Positions 48,754-57,919 are shown, counted from the stretch's first letter. The stretch: 64,000 bases of DNA from Carnobacterium gallinarum DSM 4847 (GCF_000744375.1 NZ_JQLU01000005.1:620001-684000), one strand, 5' to 3'. Program-made: numbers and translations. Notes: a model not told the origin generated them from the sequence alone.

Positions 48754-48794
48754 AAAAGCTAATCAATCACATTTGCGGTTGATTAGCTTTTTTG
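48754..48794 (+). terminator. Terminator after EIIC
   Basis: A 15-bp stem (48754-48768 with 48777-48790 region) followed by TTTTTT. Confidence 0.85.
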
Positions 48795-48910
48795 TTTAAG
48801 TTTTACATTCTTTGTCGGATTTATTTTTTGCTAATTTAAATTTTACCATTTGATTCATAAAGTCAGATTTAAAACTGCCTCAAACGCTCACTTCATAAAT
48901 GCTATTGTCC

Positions 48911-49030
48911 TTAGCTAAATTCATATACTACTCTAATTAAATCTTGTATATCCAAACATTGACTCTCTTCCGCTCGTAATTTTAGCTGAATATATTCCTT
49001 TAAACTTTCTAAAAACTCTTTCTTTGCCAT
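48911..49030 (-). CDS. Small ORF of 39 codons downstream of nrdF
   Basis: Not recognised. ATG at 49030 with GGGGAA six bases upstream; stop TAA at 48911. The peptide starts MAKKEFLESLKEYIQLKLR and continues with a charged, helix-prone pattern ending RVVYEFS. Hydrophobic residues are spaced as in an amphipathic helix. It begins only about 20 bp after the nrdF terminator, so expression would need read-through or a promoter hidden in the terminator. The rest of 48796-49050 holds nothing else recognisable. Confidence 0.5.
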   Translation of the reverse strand: MAKKEFLESLKEYIQLKLRAEESQCLDIQDLIRVVYEFS

Positions 49031-49050
49031 AATTAAGTTCCCCAATATGT

Positions 49051-49100
49051 AAAAAAAGCAATGATGTTTCTTCTATAATAAAATATAGAACAACATCATC
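49051..49100 (-). terminator. Terminator of nrdHIEF
   Basis: A long stem (about 49058-49077 with 49083-49100, minor bulges) ends in seven T on the minus strand. Confidence 0.8.
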
Positions 49101-49113
49101 ACTTTTCAAATTT

Positions 49114-50076
49114 TTAGATTACATCGTAGTCGCTTTGTTGCATTGGTTCTACTTCACCAAGTAAATAACCATTCCCAACTTGTGAGAAGAAATCATGGTT
49201 ACTTGTTCCAGCAGAAATTCCGTTCATCACAATTGGATTTACATCTTCAGCAGTATCAGGGAATAAGCTTGCCATCCCTAGATTCATTAATGCTTTATTT
49301 CCATTGTAACGCAGGAAGACTTTAACTTCCTCAGTCCAACCAACTGTATCATATAGCAATTCTGTATATTTGACTTCATTTTCATAAAGTTTATATAGTA
49401 ATTCGTAGATCCAACCTTGTAACGCTTTTTGCTCTTCCTCAGGCAATTCATTGAAACCTAATTGGAACTTATAACCAATATACGTACCATGGACAGATTC
49501 ATCACGGATAATTAGTTTGATGATTTCAGCTACGTTAGGTAATTTGTTAATACCTAAATAGTATAAGGGCGTATAGAATCCTGAGTAAAATAAGAACGTT
49601 TCTAAAAAGACACTTGCTACTTTCTTTTGTAAAGGTGTCCCTGTTTGATAAATCCCATTAATCATTTTCGCTTTTTCTTGTAAAAATGGGTTTGAATTTG
49701 TCCAACTAAAAATTTCTTCAATTTCTCTAGGTGTGTTTAATGTACTAAAGATAGAAGAATAACTTTTAGCATGCACTGATTCCATGAATTGAATATTATT
49801 TAAGACGGCTTCTTCGTGTGGAGAACGAACGTCCTCACGAATAGCAGATATTCCATCTTGTGATTGCAATGTATCTAATAAAGTTAATCCACCAAATACA
49901 CGTTCTACTAAAGTTTTTTCAATACTTGAAAGATTGCGCCAATCGTCTAAGTCATTAGAAATCGGAATTCGTGTATCTAACCAAAATTGTTCAGTTAATT
50001 TTTCCCATGTTTTTTTATCAATAATATCTTCAAAGCTATTCCAATTTATGGCAGCATACTGCTCTGATTCAGTCAT
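49114..50076 (-). CDS. nrdF: Class Ib ribonucleotide reductase beta subunit NrdF
   Basis: Radical-generating subunit of 320 residues that uses a dimanganese or diiron centre. The metal ligands Asp68, Glu99, His102, Glu159, Glu193 and His196 and the radical Tyr106 (in ESVHAKSYSSIF) are all present and spaced as in known NrdF. The C-terminus ends in acidic/hydrophobic residues for binding NrdE. AAGGGA precedes the ATG. Fourth gene of nrdHIEF, 99 bp after nrdE. Confidence 0.97.
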   Translation of the reverse strand: MTESEQYAAINWNSFEDIIDKKTWEKLTEQFWLDTRIPISNDLDDWRNLSSIEKTLVERVFGGLTLLDTLQSQDGISAIREDVRSPHEEAVLNNIQFMESVHAKSYSSIFSTLNTPREIEEIFSWTNSNPFLQEKAKMINGIYQTGTPLQKKVASVFLETFLFYSGFYTPLYYLGINKLPNVAEIIKLIIRDESVHGTYIGYKFQLGFNELPEEEQKALQGWIYELLYKLYENEVKYTELLYDTVGWTEEVKVFLRYNGNKALMNLGMASLFPDTAEDVNPIVMNGISAGTSNHDFFSQVGNGYLLGEVEPMQQSDYDVI

Positions 50077-50175
50077 AGTTTAAAATCCCTTCTTATCTGG
50101 AAAAACAGCTCTGAATTTAAACTTACTTAACTTCAGACTATTCTTCATTTAATTATTTCATATACATTTTAGAGT

Positions 50176-52350
50176 TTAAATTGAGCAACTTTCACAGGCA
50201 TTGCTACCAATTTCTTCCGTATCATCGGTAAATGTACGAATATAATAAATTGATTTACAACCTTTATGATACGCATAGTTACGTAAAATACTTAAATCGC
50301 GGGTTGTTTGTTTTTCAGTCGTTTTTTTCCATTCATATAATCCTTCTGGAATTGTTGAACGCATGAATAATGTTAAACTCATACCTTGATCGATATGTTG
50401 TTGCGCCGCTGCATATACATCAATCACCTTACGCATATCCATATCGTATGCAGACTTATAGTAAGGCATTGTATCATCTGATAAGAATGGTGCTGGATAA
50501 TAAGTTTTACCAGTTTTCTTCTCTTGACGTTCTTCAATTCTTTGAGTGATCGGATGCAAGCTTGCACTTGTTTCATTTACATATGAAATCGAACCATTAG
50601 GCGCTACAGCTAAACGATTTTGATTATATAAACCAAATTCTTTTACATCAGCACGTAGCTTTTCCCAGTCTTCTTGGGTTGGGATAAAAATTCCAGCAAA
50701 TAATTCTTTGACTTTATCTGATTGCGGTGCCCAAGCTTTTTCAATATATTTCTCGAAATATTCACCCGTTGCATATTTAGATTCTTCAAAATTAACAAAG
50801 GTTTCATTACGTTCTTTGGCGATGTTATTACTTTCCACCAATGTCCAATAATTTAGTAATAAGAAATAAATATCAATAAATTCGACTGATTCTGGTGCTC
50901 CATAATGAACATGATTAACAGCTAGATAGGTATGCAATCCCATTGCACCTAACCCAATTGTATGCCCTTGATCATTTCCTTTTTTAATTGATGGAACAAC
51001 ATCAATATCTGAACTATCTGTAATAAAGGTTAAGGCCCGTGTCATCGTTCTAACTGAACGCCCAAAATCTGGTGAAGCCATTAGATTTACAATATTACTA
51101 GAACCCAAGTTACAACTAATATCCGTACCAATCTCGTCATAGCTCTGATCATCGTTAATTACTGATGGTTGTTGCACTTGTAGGATTTCTGAACAAAGAT
51201 TGCTCATTAAAATCTTTCCTTTGACTGGGTTGCTACGGTTAGCAGCATCAATATTAATAATATAAGGATATCCTGATTCTTGTTGTAATTTGCTGATTTC
51301 GATTTCTAAATCACGAGCTTTAATTTTTGATTTTTTAATTTCAGGATTATTGACCATCTCATCATATTTTTCAGTAATATCAATATAAGAAAACGGTTCG
51401 CCGTAAATACGTTCAACATCGTATGGGCTAAATAAATACATATAGTCATCATTTTTAGCCAATTCGTAGAATTTATCTGGTACAACTAAACCTAAAGATA
51501 AGGTTTTTACACGTACTTTTTCATCGGCATTTTCTTTTTTAGTTGCTAAGAAAGCTACTACGTCTGGGTGAAAAACGCTTAAATAAACTGCTCCCGCACC
51601 TTGACGTTGACCTAATTGATTACTGTATGAAAAACTATCCTCTAACAATTTCATAACAGGAACAACACCACTTGCTGCGCCCTCGTATCCTTTAATGGGA
51701 TCACCAGCAGCACGTAAATTAGAAAGAGAAATTCCAACTCCGCCACCGATTCTTGAAAGTTGTAACGCACTATTAATACCGCGTCCAATACTATTCATAT
51801 CGTCCGTTAGTTGTAGTAAGAAACATGAAACCAATTCACCACGACGTTTTCTACCTGCATTCAAAAAGGATGGTGTTGCTGGTTGATAACGTTGGGTAAT
51901 CATTTCTTCAGCCAAGTTGATTGCTAATTCTTCATTTCCATCGGCAAAATATAGCGCATTAAAAGCAATTCGATCTTCATAACGTTCAAGATAGCGTTGA
52001 TTGTCATTGGTTTTTAAGGCATATTGTGTATAAAATTTATGCGCTCCCATGAATGAACGGAAACGGAATTTATGATCGTAGGTTTTTTGAAATAATTTCT
52101 TGATAAAATCAAATGAATACTTATTGATAAACTCTTCTTCAATGTAGTCATTTTCTAATAAATAATCCAATTTTTCTCTCAATGTATGAAAGAAAACCGT
52201 ATTTGGGTTTACATGTTCTAAAAAGTAAGCACGAGCGGCTTCTCTATCTTTGTGCAATTGAATTTTTCCATCAACAGGAATATTCAATTGGTTGTTTAGC
52301 TTGAAATAGCTGGGATTATTTTGCTCTTTAGGTATTTTAGTTATGTTCAA
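50176..52350 (-). CDS. nrdE: Class Ib ribonucleotide reductase alpha subunit NrdE, TTG start
   Basis: Catalytic subunit of 724 residues reducing ribonucleoside diphosphates. NLCSEILQ supplies the Asn-Cys-Glu active-site set, VSCFLLQL and a later cysteine form the redox pair, and the C-terminal CESCSI shuttles electrons from NrdH. The start is TTG at 52350, nine bases after AAGAGG, and gives MNITKIPKEQ. A longer reading frame reaching 52413 is unlikely, because it overlaps nrdI by 77 bp and adds an untypical N-terminus. With the TTG start the overlap with nrdI is 14 bp. Confidence 0.95.
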   Translation of the reverse strand: MNITKIPKEQNNPSYFKLNNQLNIPVDGKIQLHKDREAARAYFLEHVNPNTVFFHTLREKLDYLLENDYIEEEFINKYSFDFIKKLFQKTYDHKFRFRSFMGAHKFYTQYALKTNDNQRYLERYEDRIAFNALYFADGNEELAINLAEEMITQRYQPATPSFLNAGRKRRGELVSCFLLQLTDDMNSIGRGINSALQLSRIGGGVGISLSNLRAAGDPIKGYEGAASGVVPVMKLLEDSFSYSNQLGQRQGAGAVYLSVFHPDVVAFLATKKENADEKVRVKTLSLGLVVPDKFYELAKNDDYMYLFSPYDVERIYGEPFSYIDITEKYDEMVNNPEIKKSKIKARDLEIEISKLQQESGYPYIINIDAANRSNPVKGKILMSNLCSEILQVQQPSVINDDQSYDEIGTDISCNLGSSNIVNLMASPDFGRSVRTMTRALTFITDSSDIDVVPSIKKGNDQGHTIGLGAMGLHTYLAVNHVHYGAPESVEFIDIYFLLLNYWTLVESNNIAKERNETFVNFEESKYATGEYFEKYIEKAWAPQSDKVKELFAGIFIPTQEDWEKLRADVKEFGLYNQNRLAVAPNGSISYVNETSASLHPITQRIEERQEKKTGKTYYPAPFLSDDTMPYYKSAYDMDMRKVIDVYAAAQQHIDQGMSLTLFMRSTIPEGLYEWKKTTEKQTTRDLSILRNYAYHKGCKSIYYIRTFTDDTEEIGSNACESCSI

Positions 52351-52708
52351 TATTATCAACCTCTTTCTTAAAATGACTGACATCAAGATCTGTTCCGCTA
52401 AATTCAAATTCAATTAACATCGGAACGTTATACTTTTTCGCTAAATCCCTTGCTGTAAAAACAAATAAATCGGCAAAATTGCGATTTCCTCCTCCAGCGA
52501 CTCCTTTAAGATGGGAGAGGTTATCACTATATTCAATAAAATCGTTCATTAATTCAGTAACTTCGATGTCATAAGTAGGGGCCACCACAACAAAATCCTC
52601 TTCAATTCGATAAAAAGGATTTGTTTCAGTGACCTCATAACTATCTAAGTTTAATTTATTAACAAAACGTCTAGTTTGTCCAGTTAAAGAAAAATACACA
52701 ACTTTCAT
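52337..52708 (-). CDS. nrdI: NrdI flavodoxin-like protein
   Basis: Flavoprotein of 123 residues that helps assemble the NrdF metal-tyrosyl radical cofactor. It shows YFSLTGQTRRFVNKL, the FMN phosphate loop, and GVAGGGNRNFADLF, the family's glycine loop. The stop of nrdH and this ATG are 1 bp apart, so they are translationally coupled. Its own ribosome binding site is weak. Confidence 0.95.
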   Translation of the reverse strand: MKVVYFSLTGQTRRFVNKLNLDSYEVTETNPFYRIEEDFVVVAPTYDIEVTELMNDFIEYSDNLSHLKGVAGGGNRNFADLFVFTARDLAKKYNVPMLIEFEFSGTDLDVSHFKKEVDNIEHN

Positions 52709-52709
52709 G

Positions 52710-52943
52710 TTAAATTGCTTTCAGCTCTTTCAAACGTTCTGGTTGGAAGCCAACAATTGGCTCAATACCATCCACCATTACCACAGGGACACTCATAAAC
52801 CCTAAATCTTTTAAGTAATTTAAATGTGTCTCATCTTCCATAATATTCTTTTCATGAAATTCTATCTCTTCGTTCTTTAATAAGAACTTAGTCATATCAC
52901 ATTGTGGACAATTTGGTTTACTATATAAGTGGATTTTACTCAT
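52710..52943 (-). CDS. nrdH: NrdH glutaredoxin-like protein
   Basis: Electron donor of 77 residues for NrdE. The redox motif is Cys12-Pro-Gln-Cys15 and the C-terminal part has VPVVMVDGIEPIVGFQPERLKEL as in NrdH. A longer frame up to 53021 exists, but the ATG at 52943 with GGAGG eight bases away gives the correct N-terminus. First gene of nrdHIEF, with two NrdR boxes upstream. Confidence 0.96.
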   Translation of the reverse strand: MSKIHLYSKPNCPQCDMTKFLLKNEEIEFHEKNIMEDETHLNYLKDLGFMSVPVVMVDGIEPIVGFQPERLKELKAI

Positions 52944-53017
52944 TTTAACTTCCTCCATTTGTTTAAATACATTTTTAATTTGGTGACAAGATTCATTATA
53001 AGTCATCATCCGAACAA

Positions 53018-53033
53018 ACACAACATATAGACT
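53018..53033. promoter_or_regulatory. NrdR box 1
   Basis: ACACAACATATAGACT matches the NrdR consensus acaCwAtATaTwGtgt at most core positions. It lies 75 bp before the nrdH start. Confidence 0.8.
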
Positions 53034-53057
53034 CGATTATGAGAAAAATAAAAAAAA

Positions 53058-53073
53058 GCACTATATATAGGTG
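53058..53073. promoter_or_regulatory. NrdR box 2
   Basis: GCACTATATATAGGTG contains a perfect CTATATATAG core. It is 40 bp from box 1, about four helical turns, so both lie on the same face of the DNA. Together they suggest repression of nrdHIEF by NrdR at high dATP. Confidence 0.82.
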
Positions 53074-53240
53074 CAGATAATTAACTACTGAAAATTAATT
53101 ATAGCTGATTAGCAATCACAAAAGCAACCTATTCGCCTTTAATTTTGTAACTTTTTGACTTGACTTTTCCAGGTTCTTTTTGATGGTTGAGTTAATGCTA
53201 TTCTTAATCATAAAATTAAAATAATTCAGTTCAACTTGTT

Positions 53241-54104
53241 TTATTGAATACTCATAAATTCTTTATCTTGAACAGAAATATGTGGCTGATCTCCTTGATC
53301 AATTAAACTATAAATATTTCCTTCAACATCTGTATTTGCTGCAATTTCATTTGGCAATGTATCGGGAGCAATCAAGATGCATCGCTCATATTTCTGCCCA
53401 CTTGTTGAAATATAGCTGAAATCAAAGCTGGATAATTTAATGGTTGGATGAGGTTCTTTAGAATCTAGGACTTTTATCCGAACACGATTCATTATATATT
53501 CCTTTCCTGATGGAGGAGGTTTATTAAATTGATTCTCTGCTACTAGCAAATCCCAACAATCTGCTCCGCGAGTCGTTGTTAAGACTGTCACTTCTAGCTT
53601 AGCTGCAAAAAAAGTCATTGTAGCTAAATCTAAGAAGGTTGTTGGAAATTCTACGGTTTTATTGAAAGGATGTAGGACTTGTGCCACTTCTGTATCAGCC
53701 TCCTTAGTAGGCTCTGCTACTGCCTTCAGTGGACTTTCTACTGTATCTAGGATTGTTATTATTTTAGCTGAAGAAATTTTTTCAGGTGTTTTTGCTTGTA
53801 GTCTATTAGCAAAGAAAGCCAAGCTAATAACCACTACTGCTATTCCTAATATGTAAACTGTTAATTGAAGCCAAGCTAATTTCTTGATTAATTGATTTTG
53901 TTTTCTGTTCCAAATTATTCTCTTTTTTCTTGAATTTTCTTTTTCCTTTGAAGTCATTTGATGAAGTCTAGCAGCTCTTTTAAGTTTTATCTTTTTTCTT
54001 TTTATGGTACTTAATTCGTTTTTAGTTTGGATAATTTGCCAAACAACCCTCACAATCAAACTAATCATACTCACCAAAATAATACTGACAAGTCCGTCTA
54101 ACAT
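53241..54104 (-). CDS. Membrane protein with extracellular DUF4352-like domain
   Basis: A 287-residue protein. A first hydrophobic segment (3-23) and a second (about 76-98) bracket a very basic cytoplasmic region (about 27-72, rich in Lys/Arg). The extracellular C-terminal part has an Ig-like DUF4352 pattern (GKEYIMNRVRIKVLDSKE, then IKLSSFDFSYISTSGQKY). GGAGG precedes the ATG. It follows the DUF5067 lipoprotein gene, with a terminator between. Function unknown; DUF4352 proteins are surface-exposed sensors or adhesins of unclear role. Confidence 0.65.
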   Translation of the reverse strand: MLDGLVSIILVSMISLIVRVVWQIIQTKNELSTIKRKKIKLKRAARLHQMTSKEKENSRKKRIIWNRKQNQLIKKLAWLQLTVYILGIAVVVISLAFFANRLQAKTPEKISSAKIITILDTVESPLKAVAEPTKEADTEVAQVLHPFNKTVEFPTTFLDLATMTFFAAKLEVTVLTTTRGADCWDLLVAENQFNKPPPSGKEYIMNRVRIKVLDSKEPHPTIKLSSFDFSYISTSGQKYERCILIAPDTLPNEIAANTDVEGNIYSLIDQGDQPHISVQDKEFMSIQ

Positions 54105-54147
54105 CTATTAGTTCCTCCTTTCTTTGACTCAATTCATACCAAATTAA

Positions 54148-54183
54148 AAAGTACTTTTCACAAAAAAGGAAAAGTACTTTTCT
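54148..54183 (-). terminator. Terminator after DUF5067 gene
   Basis: The 13-bp stem AAAAGTACTTTTC/GAAAAGTACTTTT with a short T-run on the minus strand. Confidence 0.75.
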
Positions 54184-54188
54184 TACTT

Positions 54189-54743
54189 TTATAGTCGATT
54201 AGAATCTCCCGTAATTTCTTTTTCAATATTAAGTTCAATTGTTCCGCCATACTCTTCATCACTATCATAGTATTCAAGTTCAACATTATGTTTATTATTA
54301 CGTAGTTTAAATGTTGTTGCAGCTTTGATACTGCCTCCTGATTCAACGACCTCAAAAGCATTATCGAATAGAGTTTCATTCTCATCATATGCTTTTCCAG
54401 ATAAATCTGCTTCGTACAAAGTATCATCGCCATCTTGAATATTACTTTCTTGGTAGGCATCCATATAAATATCATAAGGCATTACATCGTCATCATCTGT
54501 TTTATTGTTAAAATCATAATAGACAATAATAGCAGGTAAATCTTCAGTATCTTTTACAATTTTATAGCCTGTTACTTGAATACCGTAATCACTTGTTGCA
54601 ACACTTTCGGTAACTGGATAAAGTTTATCATAAGTAAAGTCTTTATTACTATCACGAATTTCTTTTTGGGGTGCACCACAGCTTGCCAATAAAAAAAAGA
54701 AAAAAAACAAGCCAACTAATTTTAATGCTTTCCATTTCATCAT
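54189..54743 (-). CDS. DUF5067-type lipoprotein
   Basis: Secreted lipoprotein of 184 residues. The lipobox LASC has Cys22 after a phenylalanine-rich signal peptide. The mature part (YGIQVTGYKIVKDTEDLPAIIVYYDFNNKT) matches the DUF5067 Ig-like pattern, which is related in layout to the DUF4352 domain of the next gene. The protein is strongly acidic. The ATG at 54743 is chosen because GGAGGAAG lies six bases upstream; a more distal ATG (54767) overlaps that site. Function unknown. Confidence 0.75.
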   Translation of the reverse strand: MMKWKALKLVGLFFFFFLLASCGAPQKEIRDSNKDFTYDKLYPVTESVATSDYGIQVTGYKIVKDTEDLPAIIVYYDFNNKTDDDDVMPYDIYMDAYQESNIQDGDDTLYEADLSGKAYDENETLFDNAFEVVESGGSIKAATTFKLRNNKHNVELEYYDSDEEYGGTIELNIEKEITGDSNRL

Positions 54744-54958
54744 ATCTTTCTTCCTCCAATAATCCATCTCTTAAAAATCCCTCTAATCTTTAAAAACAAT
54801 CGTTACTTACTTAGTATACCATAATTTACTTTTATTAAAGTTGTCTCTTTGACAAATTTTGACTTTTTATTCTTCTCTTCTATCACCAGTCTTTTCAGTT
54901 GTTTTAAATTTGATTATGTTATACTTGATTTCACCACTAAAAAGGAGTGAATGTACTT

Positions 54959-55294
54959 ATGTTTTATTCTATTTGTTTGATTGTAACAATTATGAGTGCT
55001 GTAGTTAGCTTTGGCTTTTCAGTTCGCGCTTGCCTAGGTATCAAAGAACAAAACGAAACTGCGTTAATTAATGCATTCTACGCCTTGTCTAGAAGTTTTT
55101 CTATTTTATTAATCGCTTTAGGGCTAGTGATTTTTCCATCAATAGTTTATTTAATTATCGTTTCTTCATTAATGATTGGAATTCAAATTAGTGACAGTTT
55201 AATCGGAATGAAAATCAGCTTATTTAAAACTATTGGGCCTTTACTAACAGCACTTGTAAACTCAGTTGCATTAGTTCTGGCTTTAATTGCATAA
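54959..55294 (+). CDS. Small hypothetical membrane protein
   Basis: Not recognised. The 111-residue protein is hydrophobic with four likely membrane helices (about 3-22, 42-60, 62-80, 90-110) and a short polar loop (GIKEQNETALIN). AAAGGAG precedes; the ATG at 54959 is 11 bases away, while a GTG at 54947 sits in the site itself. A strong bidirectional terminator follows the stop. It is a single gene between the DUF5067 and GH43 genes, which are transcribed away from or towards it. Confidence 0.65.
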   Translation: MFYSICLIVTIMSAVVSFGFSVRACLGIKEQNETALINAFYALSRSFSILLIALGLVIFPSIVYLIIVSSLMIGIQISDSLIGMKISLFKTIGPLLTALVNSVALVLALIA

Positions 55295-55330
55295 AAGAAC
55301 GAATAAGCAAAAAACTTATTCGTTCTTTTT
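55294..55330. terminator. Bidirectional terminator
   Basis: A 14-bp stem AAAGAACGAATAAG and complement with A and T runs, between the convergent small membrane protein and GH43 genes. Confidence 0.9.
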
Positions 55331-55334
55331 CATA

Positions 55335-56666
55335 TTAATTAGTTTGATAATTTTCTACTGAAATAGCCTCTAAGCTTAGCTCCCCATTTCCACCTGTCAA
55401 TTCAATACTATTAACCTTACCTGGTTTTAATTTTACAGTGACATTCGCATATCCATCAAAAGTTTGCAGTGAACCAGTAAACACAAGATTAATTAATGTC
55501 GTCCATTCTCCGTTAATCACTAAATTTAATTTAGCTAATTTTTCTGGCGTCCCATAATAAATGCCTAGATTCACATTGCCTCCTTCAAACCCCTCGATAT
55601 TTTCAAAAGTAACCGTCGACTTAGTCGAAATAAAGTTTTGTAAACATTCCTGATTGAATGCAGCCTCTTCCAAAATAAGTTTTGCTTCAATTAGATTCTT
55701 TGCTTCATTTGCTGGGTAGATGACTAATGGCTTTTCTACCTTTTCACCTGTTACTGGTAAACCACTACGTCCATTTCGTGTTTGCACTACTAAATTCATA
55801 GTCCCATCTTCATTAAATTCAATTGGATCCCAACAGATTGATCTTAAAATGCCTGCATTAGATAAGTCATCTGAATGGTAAAACGCATACCAATTACCTT
55901 TGTACTCCACAACTGAGCCATGGCTTGTTTCGCAATTTGTTGGAGCTAAATAAATTCCTTTATGCTCCCAAGGTCCTAAAGGATTTTCACTAATCGCATA
56001 ACGTAAATGGTTGTTGCCATGATGATTATCTGAATAAGTTAGGTAATATAATCCATTTCTTTTAAATACCCAAGCAGCTTCATGAAAATCAACTAACCCT
56101 CTCATCTCATGCATTTTTGTCTTAAGTGAAAGCATGTCGTCACTTAACTCGCCACCTTCGCAATGACCACCACCACCATAATAGAGATACGCACGTCCGT
56201 CATCATCAACAAATACTGCTGGATCAATCATAGCAAATCCACCTAAACCTTCTATATAACCTGCATCTTTAAAATTTTCTATCGGACTATCACTAACTGC
56301 AATCCCAATTTTCCATGATGCATTCCAATCTTCTTCACTTGGATGAGGGAAATAAAAATAATATTTGCCATTTTTGTAAGCACAATCGGGCGCCCACATA
56401 AAACCACCAGAGTCACGTCCCCAACTAACCTCACTAGAATTTAAAATCTCACCTTCATCACGCCAATTCACCATATCTTCTGTTGAAAAAACATGATAGT
56501 AATCCATTTTATCGCATCCTTGTGGCGGATCCATATCTCTTGATGGATAAACATATAACCGACCATCTGGCCAAACATGCGCTGATGGATCAGCTGTAAA
56601 AATACTTTGAATAAATGGATTACATGAATAGTTTCGAGTACGTCTCGCTGTTAACTTTTTATACAT
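55335..56666 (-). CDS. GH43-family glycoside hydrolase
   Basis: Intracellular glycosidase of 443 residues; no signal peptide. The five-bladed propeller domain (about 1-310) has the three family acids: Asp in TADPSAHVWPDGRLYVY, Asp in MIDPAVFVDDDGRAYLYYG and Glu in FHEAAWVFKRNGLYYLTYS. A C-terminal beta-sandwich (about 320-443) resembles CBM6-type modules. GH43 enzymes remove arabinose or xylose from oligosaccharides. The ATG at 56666 has AGAAGGA upstream; a frame extending to 56714 lacks support. It is divergent from an AraR-like regulator, suggesting action on arabino- or xylo-oligosaccharides imported by the nearby ABC system. Confidence 0.9.
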   Translation of the reverse strand: MYKKLTARRTRNYSCNPFIQSIFTADPSAHVWPDGRLYVYPSRDMDPPQGCDKMDYYHVFSTEDMVNWRDEGEILNSSEVSWGRDSGGFMWAPDCAYKNGKYYFYFPHPSEEDWNASWKIGIAVSDSPIENFKDAGYIEGLGGFAMIDPAVFVDDDGRAYLYYGGGGHCEGGELSDDMLSLKTKMHEMRGLVDFHEAAWVFKRNGLYYLTYSDNHHGNNHLRYAISENPLGPWEHKGIYLAPTNCETSHGSVVEYKGNWYAFYHSDDLSNAGILRSICWDPIEFNEDGTMNLVVQTRNGRSGLPVTGEKVEKPLVIYPANEAKNLIEAKLILEEAAFNQECLQNFISTKSTVTFENIEGFEGGNVNLGIYYGTPEKLAKLNLVINGEWTTLINLVFTGSLQTFDGYANVTVKLKPGKVNSIELTGGNGELSLEAISVENYQTN

Positions 56667-56708
56667 TTCTATTCCTTCTCTCTTAAATAAATAATGGGTG
56701 AAAACCGT

Positions 56709-56738
56709 TTGCATTGTATTTGTCTTATTTGTTATAAT
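56709..56738 (+). promoter_or_regulatory. Promoter of AraR-like gene with ATTTGT repeats
   Basis: TTGCAT (56709-56714) and TATAAT (56733-56738) are 18 bp apart. Two ATTTGT copies (56718-56723, 56727-56732) fill the spacer. ATTTGT is the half-site of the known Bacillus AraR operator, so autoregulation is plausible. Confidence 0.55.
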
Positions 56739-56773
56739 AAATTAGAAATTAATTAGTTATTGGAGGTATCTTT

Positions 56774-57910
56774 ATGGAACCAAAAAAACCTATTTATCTG
56801 CGTATGAGTCAAGAATTACAAGAAAAAATTGAACAAGGCATCTATAAACCTGGCGATCAGTTGCCAACTGAGAGTGAATTAACTGAAACCTTTAGTGTTA
56901 GCCGAGTAACTGCACGGAAAAGTCTCGACACTTTAGTTCAAGCAAATCTTATTGAACGTATTCCTGGTAGAGGCACCTTTGTTTTAGATACTGCTGAAGA
57001 GGAACGATTGAAGAACCAATTTGCAAAAGATAATGAAAAAGTGATTGGAGTTATTCTTCCAGCTACTTCTCCTTGTTTTGGCACACAATTAATTTATGAA
57101 ATTAGTCGGGCCTTGCAAAAAGAAAATATGCATTTGATTTATACTGGAACAGAAGACAATCAATTTTTAGAAGCAAAGGCGATTCACGATAGTATGCAAT
57201 TGCCTTTAGATGGCTTACTTATTTGGCCTGCTCCAGGTGAATTTATTAGCAATGAGATCATTAAACTGGTAATTGCTGATTTTCCAGTAATCCTCTTAGA
57301 TCGTTACATTCAGGATACAAAATCAAATTCCGTTACAACTGACAATCCGTTAGCTACTAAACTTGCCTTGGATCATTTACTAGAACTCAATCATAAAAAA
57401 ATTGCGATTGCTTCTAGAAAGTCTTCCCACGATACATCTATTCGTGATCGTTTACTGACTGCACAGTTTCATCTAACGAATCAAGATCAAACAATTAATT
57501 GCTACTCAGGTACATTACTGATTCCTAAAGTAGATTATCGCAATCCTACCGAAGTAGCTATTCATGTGACTGAATTCAAGCCACAACTTGAAAAATTTTT
57601 GAAAGAAAATCCAACAACTTCAGCCTTTTTTGTAACAGAATATTATCCAGCTACCTTCTTATATGTTTGCTTAACCGAATTGGGATACAATGTTCCTAAT
57701 GACTTTTCAATTGTCTGCTTTGACTCTCCACTTCTCTATTTAGAGCCGACTTTACGCTTTACCCATATTAAGCAAAATGAAGCTGAGCTAGCTCAAAAAA
57801 GTGTGGATTTATTAAAAGAAGTACTTGCTGAACCCGATTCTAAAACAAACTTCTTAGTTGAACCTGACTTAGTCATAGGCGATACAACGACTCCATTTAA
57901 AGAAAAATAA
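56774..57910 (+). CDS. AraR-like regulator (GntR-type HTH plus LacI-type effector domain)
   Basis: Regulator of 378 residues combining a GntR winged HTH (about 1-70, LPTESELTETFSVSRVTARKSLDTLVQ) with a C-terminal LacI/periplasmic-binding domain (about 88-375, VIGVILPATSPCFGTQLIYEISRALQ). This fusion is the hallmark of AraR and its relatives, which sense arabinose or related sugars. GGAGG precedes the ATG. It is divergent from the GH43 gene and faces the ABC transporter operon tail to tail. It probably controls both. Confidence 0.88.
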   Translation: MEPKKPIYLRMSQELQEKIEQGIYKPGDQLPTESELTETFSVSRVTARKSLDTLVQANLIERIPGRGTFVLDTAEEERLKNQFAKDNEKVIGVILPATSPCFGTQLIYEISRALQKENMHLIYTGTEDNQFLEAKAIHDSMQLPLDGLLIWPAPGEFISNEIIKLVIADFPVILLDRYIQDTKSNSVTTDNPLATKLALDHLLELNHKKIAIASRKSSHDTSIRDRLLTAQFHLTNQDQTINCYSGTLLIPKVDYRNPTEVAIHVTEFKPQLEKFLKENPTTSAFFVTEYYPATFLYVCLTELGYNVPNDFSIVCFDSPLLYLEPTLRFTHIKQNEAELAQKSVDLLKEVLAEPDSKTNFLVEPDLVIGDTTTPFKEK

Positions 57911-57919
57911 GGGATAATC

